From the NCBI GenBank assembly GCA_002716125.1, contig PAZH01000022.1, forward strand, positions 95,301-159,300: DNA of 64,000 bases, read 5' to 3'. Numbering within the stretch: the stretch's first letter is position 1; each line of letters begins with the position of its first letter. This DNA is from Rhodospirillaceae bacterium. GTDB lineage: Bacteria; Pseudomonadota; Alphaproteobacteria; UBA8366. This document shows positions 27,759 through 36,954 of the stretch, piece after piece. Under the pieces are notes generated by a model, which worked only from the letters and a program-made list of their open reading frames with translations, did not search any database and had not been told where the DNA came from. A program made the position numbers and the translations under genes.

Positions 27759-28234
27759 TTATAGCGTCAATCGAAGTTGAATCAGCGCCAAGGGCTCGCC
27801 GTCGGGCCCTTGGCGCGGCTCGATCGCGTACGGCTCGAACCCGAGCTTCGGGTAGAGCAACAAGCCGGCCGTGTTGTTATTGAAGCAGGCCAGTTCCACG
27901 CGCTTAGCATTGTATTCATCGGCGGCGACATCAACCATTTCTTGGATCAAACGCGTCGCGACACCGCGGCCTCTAAAGTGGGGTGAGACGATGACGTTGC
28001 CGATACGGCATGACGTGCCTGGATCGCAGTCATAGAGGTCCGCAAATCCAGCGACGACACCGTCACACAGAACGACCGTCGGCGCCGCGCGTTGGTCGAC
28101 GGCTTCTTTCAAACAAGAAAGCGATAGTGGGAATTGCGCCTTCGGCATGAAGAAAAGAGCTCCAAGGCATTGCGTGCGAAACCTCGGATGACCGGTAGAT
28201 CTTCGTCGCGTGCCCGCCGGCAGAGTAAGGTCAT
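27759..28234 (-). pseudogene. GNAT family acetyltransferase, frameshifted near N-terminus
   Basis: The body, from 28148 to 27759, has the GNAT acetyl-CoA signature VIVSPHFRGRGVATRLIQEM and the terminal LLLYPKLGFEPYAIEPR. The missing N-terminus (MTLLCRRARDEDLPVIRGF to NALELF) lies upstream from ATG 28234, in another frame. The two frames meet at the T-run read on the minus strand, around 28151-28157. One base gained there would rejoin ELF to MPKAQFPLSL. A one-base deletion in a homopolymer is the simplest reading. A short product from ATG 28148 would lack the first strand and helix. It is convergent with the damaged MscS gene. Confidence 0.72.
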
Positions 28235-28325
28235 GTTGGGCGATGTCCGCTGAAGGCTTTGTGGCGCGCTTGCTTGGGCTTGGCGCGGGGGATACGTTAG
28301 CCCGTCATCGGGGAGCGAGGAAAGA

Positions 28326-29729
28326 GTGCAATACATAAGTACACGCGGCGAGGCGCCAACGCTTGAGTTCGACGACGTTCTGCTCGCCGGACTCGCCAGC
28401 GACGGCGGCTTGTATTTGCCGGAGTCTTGGCCGCGTTTCGATGCTGCCGATATTCGTGAAATGCAGGGCCTCGAATACCCCGAATTGGCGGTTCGGGTCA
28501 TGACCCCGTTTTTAGGGGGGCGGATCGAGCCTGCGGCGTTTGCCGGCATTGTCGAGGAGACGTTCGAAGGGTTCATGCATTCCGCCGTGGCACCTTTGAA
28601 ACAGCTCGAATCCGATCTTTGGCTGATGGAACTGTTCCACGGTCCGACGCTGGCATTTAAAGACTATCCAATGCAGTTGATCGGCCGCCTTTTCGACCAT
28701 GTTCTCGCGCGGAAGGGCGAGCGCGTGACGATCGTGGGCGCGACGTCCGGGGATACGGGATCGGCCGCGATCGAAGCATGCCGGGACCGTGAAGCGATCG
28801 ATATCTTCATTCTGTATCCGCATGGGCGTGTTTCGGAAGTGCAGCAGCGCCAAATGACCACGGTCCCTGCGTCGAATGTCTATTGCGTGGCGGTGGAAGG
28901 GACATTCGACGATTGCCAGGACCTGGTGAAGGCGATGTTTGCCGATGCCGCGTTTCGGGAAACAGCGCGGCTGTCCGCTGTCAATTCGATCAATTGGGCC
29001 AGGGTCGCCGCGCAGATCGTCTACTATTTTCATGCCGCCGTGTCCGTTGGATCGCCGGATCGGCCCGTATCGTTTTCGGTGCCGACCGGGAATTTTGGGA
29101 ATGTCTTTGCGGCCTATGCGGCGAAAGCCTGTGGCTTGCCGATCGATCAACTCATTATCGGCACCAACAGCAACGATATCCTAACCCGATTCTTTGCGAC
29201 CGGCGAACTGTCCATCGGCAAGGTGAGCCAAACGATTTCGCCCAGTATGGACATTCAAGTCTCGAGCAATTTCGAGCGGTTCCTATTCGACCTCTACGGC
29301 CGCGACGGTACCGCACTGACAGAGGCGATGGCCGCGTTCCGGCGTGACGGGACGCTGACGGTCGGCGATAATCTACATCGAAGTGCCGCGGATACGATTT
29401 CAGCCCATCGGTTGGACGACGCGGAAACCATGGCCGAAATGGCGAGAACGCTTCAGGCGACTGGCGAATTGATCGATCCGCATACGGCAATCGGTGTCGC
29501 CGCGGCGCGACAATGCCGACGCGGCGATGCGCCGGTTGTCGCCCAGGCGGCCGCTCATCCTGCGAAGTTTCCCGATGCGGTCGAAAAATCGACCGGGGTA
29601 CGACCGCAGTTGCCGCCGCACCTCAGCGATCTGCATGACCGCGAGGAACGCTTCACCGTGTTGGCGAATGACATTGAAACCATCAAAGGCTTTGTCCGCG
29701 AAAATATCACCCTTCAAGGTGCCGCATGA
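28326..29729 (+). CDS. thrC: Threonine synthase
   Basis: A 467-residue PLP-dependent enzyme converting O-phosphohomoserine to threonine. The N-terminal MQYISTRGEAPTLEFDDVLL and the PLP-lysine motif HGPTLAFKDYPMQLIG near residue 110 identify the long threonine synthase class. VGATSGDTGSAAIEA is the phosphate-binding loop. The start is GTG at 28326 after GGGAGCGAGGA. The M16 peptidase gene begins in the last four bases. thrB is in the same window at about 36 kb, not adjacent. Confidence 0.95.
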   Translation: MQYISTRGEAPTLEFDDVLLAGLASDGGLYLPESWPRFDAADIREMQGLEYPELAVRVMTPFLGGRIEPAAFAGIVEETFEGFMHSAVAPLKQLESDLWLMELFHGPTLAFKDYPMQLIGRLFDHVLARKGERVTIVGATSGDTGSAAIEACRDREAIDIFILYPHGRVSEVQQRQMTTVPASNVYCVAVEGTFDDCQDLVKAMFADAAFRETARLSAVNSINWARVAAQIVYYFHAAVSVGSPDRPVSFSVPTGNFGNVFAAYAAKACGLPIDQLIIGTNSNDILTRFFATGELSIGKVSQTISPSMDIQVSSNFERFLFDLYGRDGTALTEAMAAFRRDGTLTVGDNLHRSAADTISAHRLDDAETMAEMARTLQATGELIDPHTAIGVAAARQCRRGDAPVVAQAAAHPAKFPDAVEKSTGVRPQLPPHLSDLHDREERFTVLANDIETIKGFVRENITLQGAA

Positions 29730-30985
29730 GCGTGCAGGTCTCTGTGCTTGAGAACGGCATGCGGGTCGTCACGGAATCGATGTCGCGTGTGGAGACGGTC
29801 TCCTGTGGTGTGTGGGTTGGCAGCGGCGCCCGGAACGAGCCGGCGGAAGTCAATGGTGTCGCACATTTGTTGGAACACATGGCGTTCAAAGGCACGGAAC
29901 GGCGAAGTGCGCAGGATATTGTCGAGGAAATCGAGTCGGTCGGCGGTCATCTAAATGCGTATACGAGCCGGGAGCAGACGGCCTATTACGCAAAAGTCTT
30001 GAAAGAAAACACCGAACTCGCGCTCGATCTGCTCGCCGACATTTTGCAGCATTCGATTTTTGACGAAGAAGAACTCGAACGCGAACGTGCCGTTGTCATC
30101 CAGGAAATCGGCCAAGCGCACGATACCCCGGACGACCGCGTTTTCGATCACTTTCAGCTGGCGGCTTTTCCCGATCAGCCCTTGGGTCGTCCCGTGTTGG
30201 GCGGATCGGATACGGTCGGAACGATGCCGCGTGAGCGCATTATGCAGCATATGCAAAGCGGTTATGGCGGCGATCGAATGGTCCTCGCGGCGGCCGGTAA
30301 TGTCGATCACGAGTCGTTTGTCGCCCATGCGCGCCGTTTGTTTGATTCGGTTCCGGCAAATGGCAATGTCGTAATGGAGCCGGGCCAGTATAGCGGCGGC
30401 GCACATTTGGAAGACCGGGATCTGGAACAGGTCCATTTGCTGTTGGGGTTCCCGGGGCTGTCCTACGAAGATGACGAGTTTTATGCGACTTCGGTGATGT
30501 CGACATTGTTCGGCGGCGGGATGTCATCCCGGCTGTTCCAAGAAATCCGTGAAAAACGCGGTCTGGTCTATTCGATCTATTGTTACCCTTCCTTTTATCG
30601 CGATTGCGGGTTGTTCGGCATTTACGCGGGGACGGGCCCTGATGATATCGACGAATTGATCCCAGCCATCTGCGAAGAAATCAAACGTCTGCCGACAACA
30701 TTGACGGACCGTGAAATAGCGCGCGCGCGGACACAGTTGAAAGCGGCGACCATGATGTCGTTGGAATCGACCGGTGCGCGATGCGAGCAGCTTGGCCAAC
30801 AAATGTTGATCTTCGGCCGGCCGCTGACATTGGAAGAGCAAGTCGGAAAAATCGAATCGGTCGGCGAAGAAGCGGTTCGCCGGATTGCAGAGCGAATCTT
30901 TACGGGTAAGCCGACGATTGCCGCAATAGGTCCCGTGAACCAAATCATGTCATATGATGAAATCGTCGCGGCGCTAGCGATGTAA
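29726..30985 (+). CDS. M16 family zinc peptidase (mitochondrial processing peptidase-like)
   Basis: A 419-residue insulinase-family peptidase. The inverted zinc motif HLLEHMAFKGT (HxxEH) is at residues 47-51, with the distal Glu in ERAVVIQEIGQAHDTPDD about 75 residues later. The glycine-rich segment FGGGMSSRLFQEIREKRGLVYSIY is in the C-terminal half. All catalytic residues are present, so it is the active, beta-MPP-like form. Translation is coupled to thrC through ATGA, an arrangement common in alphaproteobacteria. No signal peptide is evident. Confidence 0.93.
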   Translation: MSVQVSVLENGMRVVTESMSRVETVSCGVWVGSGARNEPAEVNGVAHLLEHMAFKGTERRSAQDIVEEIESVGGHLNAYTSREQTAYYAKVLKENTELALDLLADILQHSIFDEEELERERAVVIQEIGQAHDTPDDRVFDHFQLAAFPDQPLGRPVLGGSDTVGTMPRERIMQHMQSGYGGDRMVLAAAGNVDHESFVAHARRLFDSVPANGNVVMEPGQYSGGAHLEDRDLEQVHLLLGFPGLSYEDDEFYATSVMSTLFGGGMSSRLFQEIREKRGLVYSIYCYPSFYRDCGLFGIYAGTGPDDIDELIPAICEEIKRLPTTLTDREIARARTQLKAATMMSLESTGARCEQLGQQMLIFGRPLTLEEQVGKIESVGEEAVRRIAERIFTGKPTIAAIGPVNQIMSYDEIVAALAM

Positions 30986-31007
30986 AGCCGCGGCCCTCCG
31001 ATGGGAG

Positions 31008-31604
31008 TTGCGGGCGGTGTTTCCCCTTTCGTTGTTCAGGCATGCAGGCACGGTCCTTCGGGGCGAGGAGATCTACATGCGCGCGCCGCATCGGCGCGAC
31101 CAACGTCAATGGATGGATGTTCGTCGTTTGAGCAAGGACTTCCTGCAACCGTGGGAGCCGACATGGCCGGAAGACGGTGCGGAGAAGACCGCGTTCCGCC
31201 GGCGACTGCGCCGCTTTCGGCAAGATTGGGAAGACGGGACGTCGTACCCGTTCTTTATCTTTCACCGGGAAACGGATGACCTTGTGGGCGGGATTACATT
31301 GTCGAACCTGCGCCGTGGCGTTACGCAAGCCGGGACCATCGGGTACTGGATGGGCCTGCCCTATGTGCGGCGCGGACATATGGCGGAAGCGGTTGATCTG
31401 ATCTTGGAATTCGCGTTCGAGGACCTCGGTTTGCACCGCGTCGAAGCGGCTTGTTTGGTGCACAACGAACCGAGCAGCAAACTTCTTCTTAAGTTGGGTT
31501 TTTCCGAAGAAGGTCTCGCGCGTCAATATCTCCGAATCGATGGGCGGTGGCAGGACCATCGGACGTTCGGCATTCTGCGCAGCGATCGGAAAGCGAAGAG
31601 CTGA
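31008..31604 (+). CDS. RimJ-like GNAT acetyltransferase
   Basis: A 198-residue acetyltransferase of the RimJ/RimL branch. Features are RGEEIYMRAPHRRDQRQW near the N-terminus, GTIGYWMGLPYVRRGHMAEAV for acetyl-CoA binding, the conserved LHRVEAACLVHNEPSSKLLLKLGF segment, and a C-terminal WQDHRTFGIL strand. It may acetylate the N-terminus of a ribosomal protein, but this is inference. The start is TTG at 31008, 22 bases after the M16 gene. It forms the third gene of a thrC-M16-GNAT transcript. Confidence 0.88.
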   Translation: MRAVFPLSLFRHAGTVLRGEEIYMRAPHRRDQRQWMDVRRLSKDFLQPWEPTWPEDGAEKTAFRRRLRRFRQDWEDGTSYPFFIFHRETDDLVGGITLSNLRRGVTQAGTIGYWMGLPYVRRGHMAEAVDLILEFAFEDLGLHRVEAACLVHNEPSSKLLLKLGFSEEGLARQYLRIDGRWQDHRTFGILRSDRKAKS

Positions 31605-31613
31605 TTTCGACGG

Positions 31614-32189
31614 CTAGGCGTGTCCAGCCTCGCCAGACAGCAGGCTCAGATCGACGCCGATCTTTGCGATGGCGTGCTCCCATTTCGCGTCGTTATCCGC
31701 ACCAAAGGTGAGGTCGGGGTCGGCCGGGACGTGCAGCCATGCGTTTTGTTGGATTTCGCCGTCGAGTTGTCCGGCTCCCCAGCCGGCATAGCCGAGGGCC
31801 AGCAAAAACTTCTCGGGGCCCCGGTTCTGCGCGATGTCTTGCAAGATATCGATGGTTGCCGTCAGCGCCATGCCTTCGGCGACCTCGATCGTACCTTCCT
31901 GGTTGTATTCGGCGGAATGCAAAACGAATCCGCGCCCGGTCTCGACAGGGCCGCCAAAATGTATCGGCAATTGCGGCGCAACCCCGAGACTTTCGATATC
32001 GAGTTGCGTTAGAAGTTCGGCAAACGACAGCTCGTCCGCCAGTTTGTTTACGATCAAGCCCATCGCGCCCTCTTCGTTGTGGACGCACATATAGATGACG
32101 CTTTTCGAAAATCGCGGATCACCCATTGCCGGCATAGCGATCAGCAATTGACCGGTCAGATAATCGGCGGAACTGAAGTCGGTCTCCAT
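31614..32189 (-). CDS. YqgE/AlgH family protein
   Basis: A 191-residue member of the UPF0301 (YqgE/AlgH, DUF179) family. The pattern includes YLTGQLLIAMPAMGDPRFSK at about residues 10-28, VIYMCVHNEEGAMGLIVNK, PIHFGGPVETGRGFVLHS, and the terminal LALGYAGWGAGQLDGEIQQNAWL. The biochemical role of the family is unsettled. It is convergent with the RimJ-like gene and divergent from the DsbD-like gene. Confidence 0.92.
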   Translation of the reverse strand: METDFSSADYLTGQLLIAMPAMGDPRFSKSVIYMCVHNEEGAMGLIVNKLADELSFAELLTQLDIESLGVAPQLPIHFGGPVETGRGFVLHSAEYNQEGTIEVAEGMALTATIDILQDIAQNRGPEKFLLALGYAGWGAGQLDGEIQQNAWLHVPADPDLTFGADNDAKWEHAIAKIGVDLSLLSGEAGHA

Positions 32190-32372
32190 CTTGCAGACTC
32201 AACTCGTTAACAACAGGCACATCATTGCCTATATGATAGTAATAACGACCGCGTTTGGATAGATCGGCGGTGCAATTGTATTCGCACGCAATCGTGACCG
32301 ATCGTGCGGTTTTTTCCTTGCTCGTATACTCTATAAAAACGGCGGTAATTGAAGGAAGTCAGTGGTCACATA

Positions 32373-34481
32373 ATGCGATCGGTTACGTCATTATTGTTGT
32401 CGGCGATTTTATGGCTTGCCGCGGCTGGTGCCGCTGGCGCGGCCAGTGGAGATTGGAACCGCAACGATCATGTCGAGATGCGCCTTATCTCGGCGGTCTC
32501 TGGCGTGGGCGAGATGAAAACGATTCCGGTCGGCCTCCATTTCCGTATGAAGCCGGGCTGGAAACTTTATTGGCGAACGCCCGGAGATGCCGGATTCCCG
32601 CCCCGTGCCAATTGGTCGGCTTCCGAGAACGTCTCCCAGGTTGATATCCAATGGCCGGCGCCGAAAAGGTTTTCGATCTTCGAGCTGGAAACGCTCGGTT
32701 ACGAAGATGAAGTCATTCTTCCGCTGAATGCCGCCGTCACGAAGCCAGGTGAACCGGTTAAATTCGCGGCGAATGTCGATTACCTCACCTGTAAGGACAT
32801 CTGTATTCCGTACAGCGCGACGGCGACGCTGTCGGTCGGGGGCGGCGAAGCCGCTGCCTCCGAGTTTGCTTTTGAAATCGATAAGTACCGGGCCCGCGTG
32901 CCCGGAGACGGTGCGCGTCACGGACTGCGTATTCAGGACTTGCAAGTCGCGTCTGTAGGCGACGCGGTCGAGTTAAAGATCGTCGCCTCGTCGATCGAAC
33001 GTTTTCGGGCGCCTGACGTCTATTTGGAAGGCCCGGAAGGGTCGTTTTTCGGTAAGCCGGTCGTGGATCTATCCGAGGACGGCATGACAGCCGTCCTTGA
33101 AGTCGGGGGCGGCGGGTTCGAGGAACCCGTGACGGCGTCTGGCGTGCCGATTACGGTGACCTTGGTCGATGGCGAACGAATGCTGGAAGAACGCCTGATC
33201 GGCAAGCCCAGCGGCCTCGGGCAGGCAACGGTCCCCACGTCGGATGAACATTCGCTTTTGGTCATTCTGCTCTTCGCATTGGCGGGGGGTTTGATTTTGA
33301 ATCTGATGCCCTGCGTTTTGCCGGTGCTCTCGCTAAAGCTGCTCAGTGTTGTTGGCCATGGTGGGCAAGATCCGGCGCACGTGCGCCGCGGATTTATCGC
33401 CTCGGCTGCCGGGATTATCTTTTCGTTTCTGCTGATCGCCGGTGGTCTGATTGCTGTTCGATCGGCCGGGGTCGCGATCGGTTGGGGGATACAGTTCCAA
33501 CAGCCGATCTTTTTGGTTGCGATGACGCTGATCCTGACGCTCTTCGCCTGTAATCTGTTTGGCTTATTCGAAATAATTCTGCCCGGCCGGCTGGCGAATA
33601 TCGCCGGATCTGCGGGCGATTCTAATTCTCTTGGCGGTCACTTTATGACGGGCGCCTTTGCGACCCTCCTGGCAACACCTTGTAGTGCGCCGTTTCTCGG
33701 CACGGCGGTTGGATTCGCGCTAAGCCGGGGTGCTGCGGAGATATTGGGAATATTCTTCGTGTTGGGGATCGGCCTGGCACTCCCGTATTTGGCGGTCGCG
33801 GCCTTTCCGCGCCTGGCCACACAACTGCCGAAGCCGGGCAATTGGATGAATTGGCTGCGCCGCATCTTGGCGTTGGCTCTTATCGGAACGGCCGTGTGGT
33901 TGGTGACGGTATTGGCCGTACAACTCGGTATCGACGGCGCCGTTTCAATTGCCGCCCTCTCGGCCTTGATCGTCGCCGTTCTTGCGCTGCGGCGCCTGCC
34001 GGCCTCACGCCTTGGGCAGCACGCGGGTAAGGTTGCCGCCGTTCTCGGGCTCGCCGCATTGTTTGTCGGCGGATTTGCGACACCGCCGAGTGCACCATTG
34101 AGCGCGAGTGCGGCGGAATGGGAGAGGTTCGACGAGACCGCAATCGCACGGTATGTGGCGTCTGGAAAAACTGTCTTTGTCGATGTTACCGCGGATTGGT
34201 GTTTGACCTGCCAGGTGAACAAAAAACTTGTTCTCGATACAGCACCCGTCGCTGACTGGCTGGACGAGACGAATGTAATACGAATGCGGGCCGACTGGAC
34301 CCGGCCCAATCCCGCCATTTCCGCTTACTTGGCGCGTTTTGGCCGCTACGGCATTCCGTTTAATGCGGTCTATGGTCCGAAAGCGCCACAAGGCATTGCC
34401 CTGCCCGAACTGCTGACGGATCGCATTGTGATGGGGGCCGCGGATAAGGCTGGGGCAGCCCCGACTCTAGCGCGCAAATAA
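32373..34481 (+). CDS. DsbD-like thiol:disulfide interchange protein
   Basis: A 702-residue membrane protein. It has a signal peptide (MRSVTSLLLSAILWLAAAGAAGA), an N-terminal periplasmic domain of the disulfide-corrector type with a CxxxC (DYLTCKDICIPY), about eight membrane helices from residue 300 (LNLMPCVLPVLSLKLLS, ATPCSAPFLGTAVG), and a C-terminal thioredoxin domain with DWCLTCQVNK. The paired cysteines allow electrons to pass from the cytosol to the periplasm. The ATG at 32373 is chosen because it starts the signal peptide; a TTG at 32349 is an alternative. It differs from E. coli DsbD in its N-terminal domain. Confidence 0.87.
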   Translation: MRSVTSLLLSAILWLAAAGAAGAASGDWNRNDHVEMRLISAVSGVGEMKTIPVGLHFRMKPGWKLYWRTPGDAGFPPRANWSASENVSQVDIQWPAPKRFSIFELETLGYEDEVILPLNAAVTKPGEPVKFAANVDYLTCKDICIPYSATATLSVGGGEAAASEFAFEIDKYRARVPGDGARHGLRIQDLQVASVGDAVELKIVASSIERFRAPDVYLEGPEGSFFGKPVVDLSEDGMTAVLEVGGGGFEEPVTASGVPITVTLVDGERMLEERLIGKPSGLGQATVPTSDEHSLLVILLFALAGGLILNLMPCVLPVLSLKLLSVVGHGGQDPAHVRRGFIASAAGIIFSFLLIAGGLIAVRSAGVAIGWGIQFQQPIFLVAMTLILTLFACNLFGLFEIILPGRLANIAGSAGDSNSLGGHFMTGAFATLLATPCSAPFLGTAVGFALSRGAAEILGIFFVLGIGLALPYLAVAAFPRLATQLPKPGNWMNWLRRILALALIGTAVWLVTVLAVQLGIDGAVSIAALSALIVAVLALRRLPASRLGQHAGKVAAVLGLAALFVGGFATPPSAPLSASAAEWERFDETAIARYVASGKTVFVDVTADWCLTCQVNKKLVLDTAPVADWLDETNVIRMRADWTRPNPAISAYLARFGRYGIPFNAVYGPKAPQGIALPELLTDRIVMGAADKAGAAPTLARK

Positions 34482-34594
34482 ACCCTCTCGCGACCGCTGG
34501 ACTTCTTGAAATTGTTGCTTATGTGAAGGGGACGATGAGCCGTGCGGCGACGCGCCGCTCGGACGTTCTCTTGGGGCACTTAAAGGATAAAACG

Positions 34595-35077
34595 ATGGCG
34601 ATCAGTGTTGGTGACAAATTACCTTCGGTAACTCTCTACAAGATGGGAAGCGACGGACCGGAAGCGGTTTCGACGGATGATTATTGTGCAGGCCGCAAGG
34701 TCGTGATTTTTGGCGTACCAGGTGCGTTCACACCGACATGTTCTGCGCAACACGTGCCGGGATTTATGCAGAATGCCGACGCGATTAAGGCGAAGGGCGT
34801 GGACGCGATTGCATGTGTATCTGTGAATGATGCATTCGTAATGGGCGCTTGGGCGAAGGATCAAGGCACCGGTGAGACCATCGACATGCTGGCGGACGGA
34901 AGTGGTGAACTCGCTAAAGGGATGGATATCGAACTTGACCTCGCGGCGCGCGGGTTAGGTGTGCGCGGCAAACGCTTCGCGCTCGTTGCCGAAGACGGTG
35001 TCGTCAAGCATCTTGCGTTACAGGACGGCGGCGAACTCACGACGTCGAGTGCCGAAGAAACGTTGAAGGCGCTTTAG
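34595..35077 (+). CDS. Peroxiredoxin, Prx5 type
   Basis: A 160-residue thiol peroxidase. The catalytic segment PGAFTPTCSAQHVPGF near residue 47 contains the peroxidatic Cys, preceded by its conserved Pro and Thr. CVSVNDAFVMGAWAKDQG follows, as in the Prx5 family that reduces hydroperoxides with glutathione or thioredoxin. The ATG at 34595 follows AAAGGA; the frame opens at 34523, but that extension is not conserved in type. It is followed by a clear terminator at 35105. Confidence 0.92.
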   Translation: MAISVGDKLPSVTLYKMGSDGPEAVSTDDYCAGRKVVIFGVPGAFTPTCSAQHVPGFMQNADAIKAKGVDAIACVSVNDAFVMGAWAKDQGTGETIDMLADGSGELAKGMDIELDLAARGLGVRGKRFALVAEDGVVKHLALQDGGELTTSSAEETLKAL

Positions 35078-35104
35078 ACGACCGTTTGTTGAATTTGCGG
35101 AATG

Positions 35105-35130
35105 CGCCCTCGGATGTTCCGAGGGCGTTT
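35105..35130 (+). terminator. Rho-independent terminator after the peroxiredoxin gene
   Basis: A perfect 10-base-pair stem, CGCCCTCGGA and TCCGAGGGCG, with a three-base loop TGT, is followed by TTTCTCG on the plus strand. It lies 27 bases after the peroxiredoxin stop and just before the 3' end of the convergent rnhA. The U-tract is short. Confidence 0.75.
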
Positions 35131-35140
35131 CTCGTTCGGG

Positions 35141-35581
35141 CTAGCGGGGCACGGCATTGCGTGCGAGGGCATCCGCGCGTTCGTTCTCTGGATGCCCGGC
35201 ATGCCCTTTAACCCAATGCCATTCGACATCGTGGTCTTTCAGGGCGTCATCTAAATCCTGCCAAAGGTCGACATTTTTCACGGGCTTTTTAGCGGCGGTC
35301 CGCCAGCCGTTGCGTTTCCAATTGACGATCCACTTCGTTATACCGTCCTTAACGTAAGTGCTGTCGGTGTGAATTCGCACGCGCGCCGGTCGTTTAAGAG
35401 CGCGTAACGCTTCGATCGCGGCACTCAGTTCCATACGATTGTTCGTGGTCTCGGCCGCGCCGCCGGACAACTCTTTTTCGTTCTCGCCGTAGCGCAAGAT
35501 CGCCCCCCATCCGCCCGGACCCGGATTTCCGCTGCAAGCGCCGTCGGTGTAGATGTCGACAATTGTCGGGCCGCCGGACAT
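35141..35581 (-). CDS. rnhA: Ribonuclease HI
   Basis: A 146-residue RNase HI that cleaves the RNA strand of RNA-DNA hybrids. The four catalytic acids are visible in [40 protein letters not shown] and [10 protein letters not shown]. The ATG at 35581 overlaps the thrB stop as TGATG, so translation is coupled; the in-frame TTG three bases upstream is less likely. The thrB-rnhA pairing is common in alphaproteobacteria. Confidence 0.95.
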   Translation of the reverse strand: MSGGPTIVDIYTDGACSGNPGPGGWGAILRYGENEKELSGGAAETTNNRMELSAAIEALRALKRPARVRIHTDSTYVKDGITKWIVNWKRNGWRTAAKKPVKNVDLWQDLDDALKDHDVEWHWVKGHAGHPENERADALARNAVPR

Positions 35582-36543
35582 CAATCCAATCCGTATTCGC
35601 CAGGCGCGGCGACTTGCTGATGAAATTGGAGTATCGACAGATACTCGCGCGGGTCCTTTGGTTTCACCAGTGCACCTTCGGGATGATTCAGCCAGTCGTA
35701 TAGCCGCGTTAAGAGGAACCGAAGCGCGGCTCCGCGCGCAATAACGGGTAGGGCTGCAATTTCCGCTTCCGAAACATCGCGTTCTTTGCGATAGGCAGAC
35801 AACATGCGTTTGGCCTTCGTGATATTAAAGCTGTTGTCCCGTTCGAAACACCAGGCGTTCAAACAAATGGCGAGATCGTAAATAAGAAAATCGTTGCAAG
35901 CGAAATAGAAGTCGATGAGCCCGGAGAGGGATTGCCCCAGGAAGAAGACGTTATCAGGAAAGAGATCCGCATGGCAGATACCGACAGGGAGCCGTTCTGG
36001 CCAATTGGCTTCTAAGTAGTCGAGCTCACGCGACAGAATCTCAGCCAGGCCAGGCAATATCTCGTCGGCGCGTTCCGCTGATTCGTTGAAGAGCGGCCGC
36101 CACGCTTCGAGCGTCAAACCATTCGGCCGGGACATGTCGAACCCAGCGCCTGCCGTATGCAGGCGCGCGAGCGCCGTACCGAGCTCCGCGCAATGTGTGG
36201 CGTGTATCTTCTTTGGCCACATGCCGTTTAAGAAGGTTACGATGGCCGCGGGCCGTCCGCAGAGTTCGCGCAGTGCCTTGCCATCTTCTGCATGCAGTGG
36301 CGTCGGACACGGGATGCCCGCTTCGGCCAAGAACTCCATCAAATTCAAGAAGTATGGCAGGTCCTGAGGCAGTACGCGTTTCTCATACAGCGTTAGGATG
36401 AACTGGCCCTGCTCCGTCTGCATCAAATAATTCGTGTTTTCCACGCCTTCCGCGATGCCTTTGAACGACAAGACAGCGCCGATGTCGTAGTCGGCGACAA
36501 ATGCTTCGAGATCTTCATCGGATACTTCGGTGTAGACGGCCAT
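35581..36543 (-). CDS. thrB: Homoserine kinase
   Basis: A 320-residue homoserine kinase of the aminoglycoside-phosphotransferase-like fold used by alphaproteobacteria, not the GHMP type. [15 protein letters not shown] is the typical start. [21 protein letters not shown] forms the nucleotide-binding lobe. [14 protein letters not shown] carries the catalytic Asp, and [18 protein letters not shown] the metal-binding Asp. It phosphorylates homoserine for ThrC, whose gene lies about 6 kb away on the other strand. The frame extends to 36588, but the ATG at 36543 is the family start. Confidence 0.94.
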   Translation of the reverse strand: MAVYTEVSDEDLEAFVADYDIGAVLSFKGIAEGVENTNYLMQTEQGQFILTLYEKRVLPQDLPYFLNLMEFLAEAGIPCPTPLHAEDGKALRELCGRPAAIVTFLNGMWPKKIHATHCAELGTALARLHTAGAGFDMSRPNGLTLEAWRPLFNESAERADEILPGLAEILSRELDYLEANWPERLPVGICHADLFPDNVFFLGQSLSGLIDFYFACNDFLIYDLAICLNAWCFERDNSFNITKAKRMLSAYRKERDVSEAEIAALPVIARGAALRFLLTRLYDWLNHPEGALVKPKDPREYLSILQFHQQVAAPGEYGLD

Positions 36544-36714
36544 AGCGCTCCGGGTTCGACCCGTGACTCCTTGCTTATCGATGTACAAACCGTACAGGTT
36601 CGCTTGTCGCGGTCGGGCGCGTCTCCTAATATCCGGCTCAACAAATCGAGTGAGTGGAAACGACCTCGAATTCGCTCCGGCATATTACGTCGCAAACCGA
36701 GAAGGAAAAGACTT

Positions 36715-36954
36715 ATGGCAGATCCGGTTGTCGCACAAAAAGCACCATTCGGTGTCGAAGTTGAGGAAGGTAAGAGTTATTGGTGGTGTGCATGCGGCCT
36801 TAGCAAGGAACAACCGTTTTGCGACGGTAGCCATAAGGGAACGGGAATCGAACCGTCGAAATATTCGGCAGAGAAGTCAGGCACGGTGTATTTCTGTGGT
36901 TGTAAGAACACCAAAGACGTTCCGGTTTGCGATGGCACCCACGCTAAACTGTGA
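36715..36954 (+). CDS. CDGSH iron-sulfur domain protein with two motifs
   Basis: A 79-residue protein with two CDGSH-type motifs: CACGLSKEQPFCDGSHKG and CGCKNTKDVPVCDGTHAK. Each provides three Cys and one His, so two labile [2Fe-2S] clusters are expected in a single chain. This resembles the bacterial tandem (MiNT-like) mitoNEET relatives. No membrane anchor is present, so it is cytosolic. The ATG follows GAGAAGGAAAAG. The downstream lipoprotein gene overlaps its stop by four bases (GTGA). Confidence 0.9.
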   Translation: MADPVVAQKAPFGVEVEEGKSYWWCACGLSKEQPFCDGSHKGTGIEPSKYSAEKSGTVYFCGCKNTKDVPVCDGTHAKL

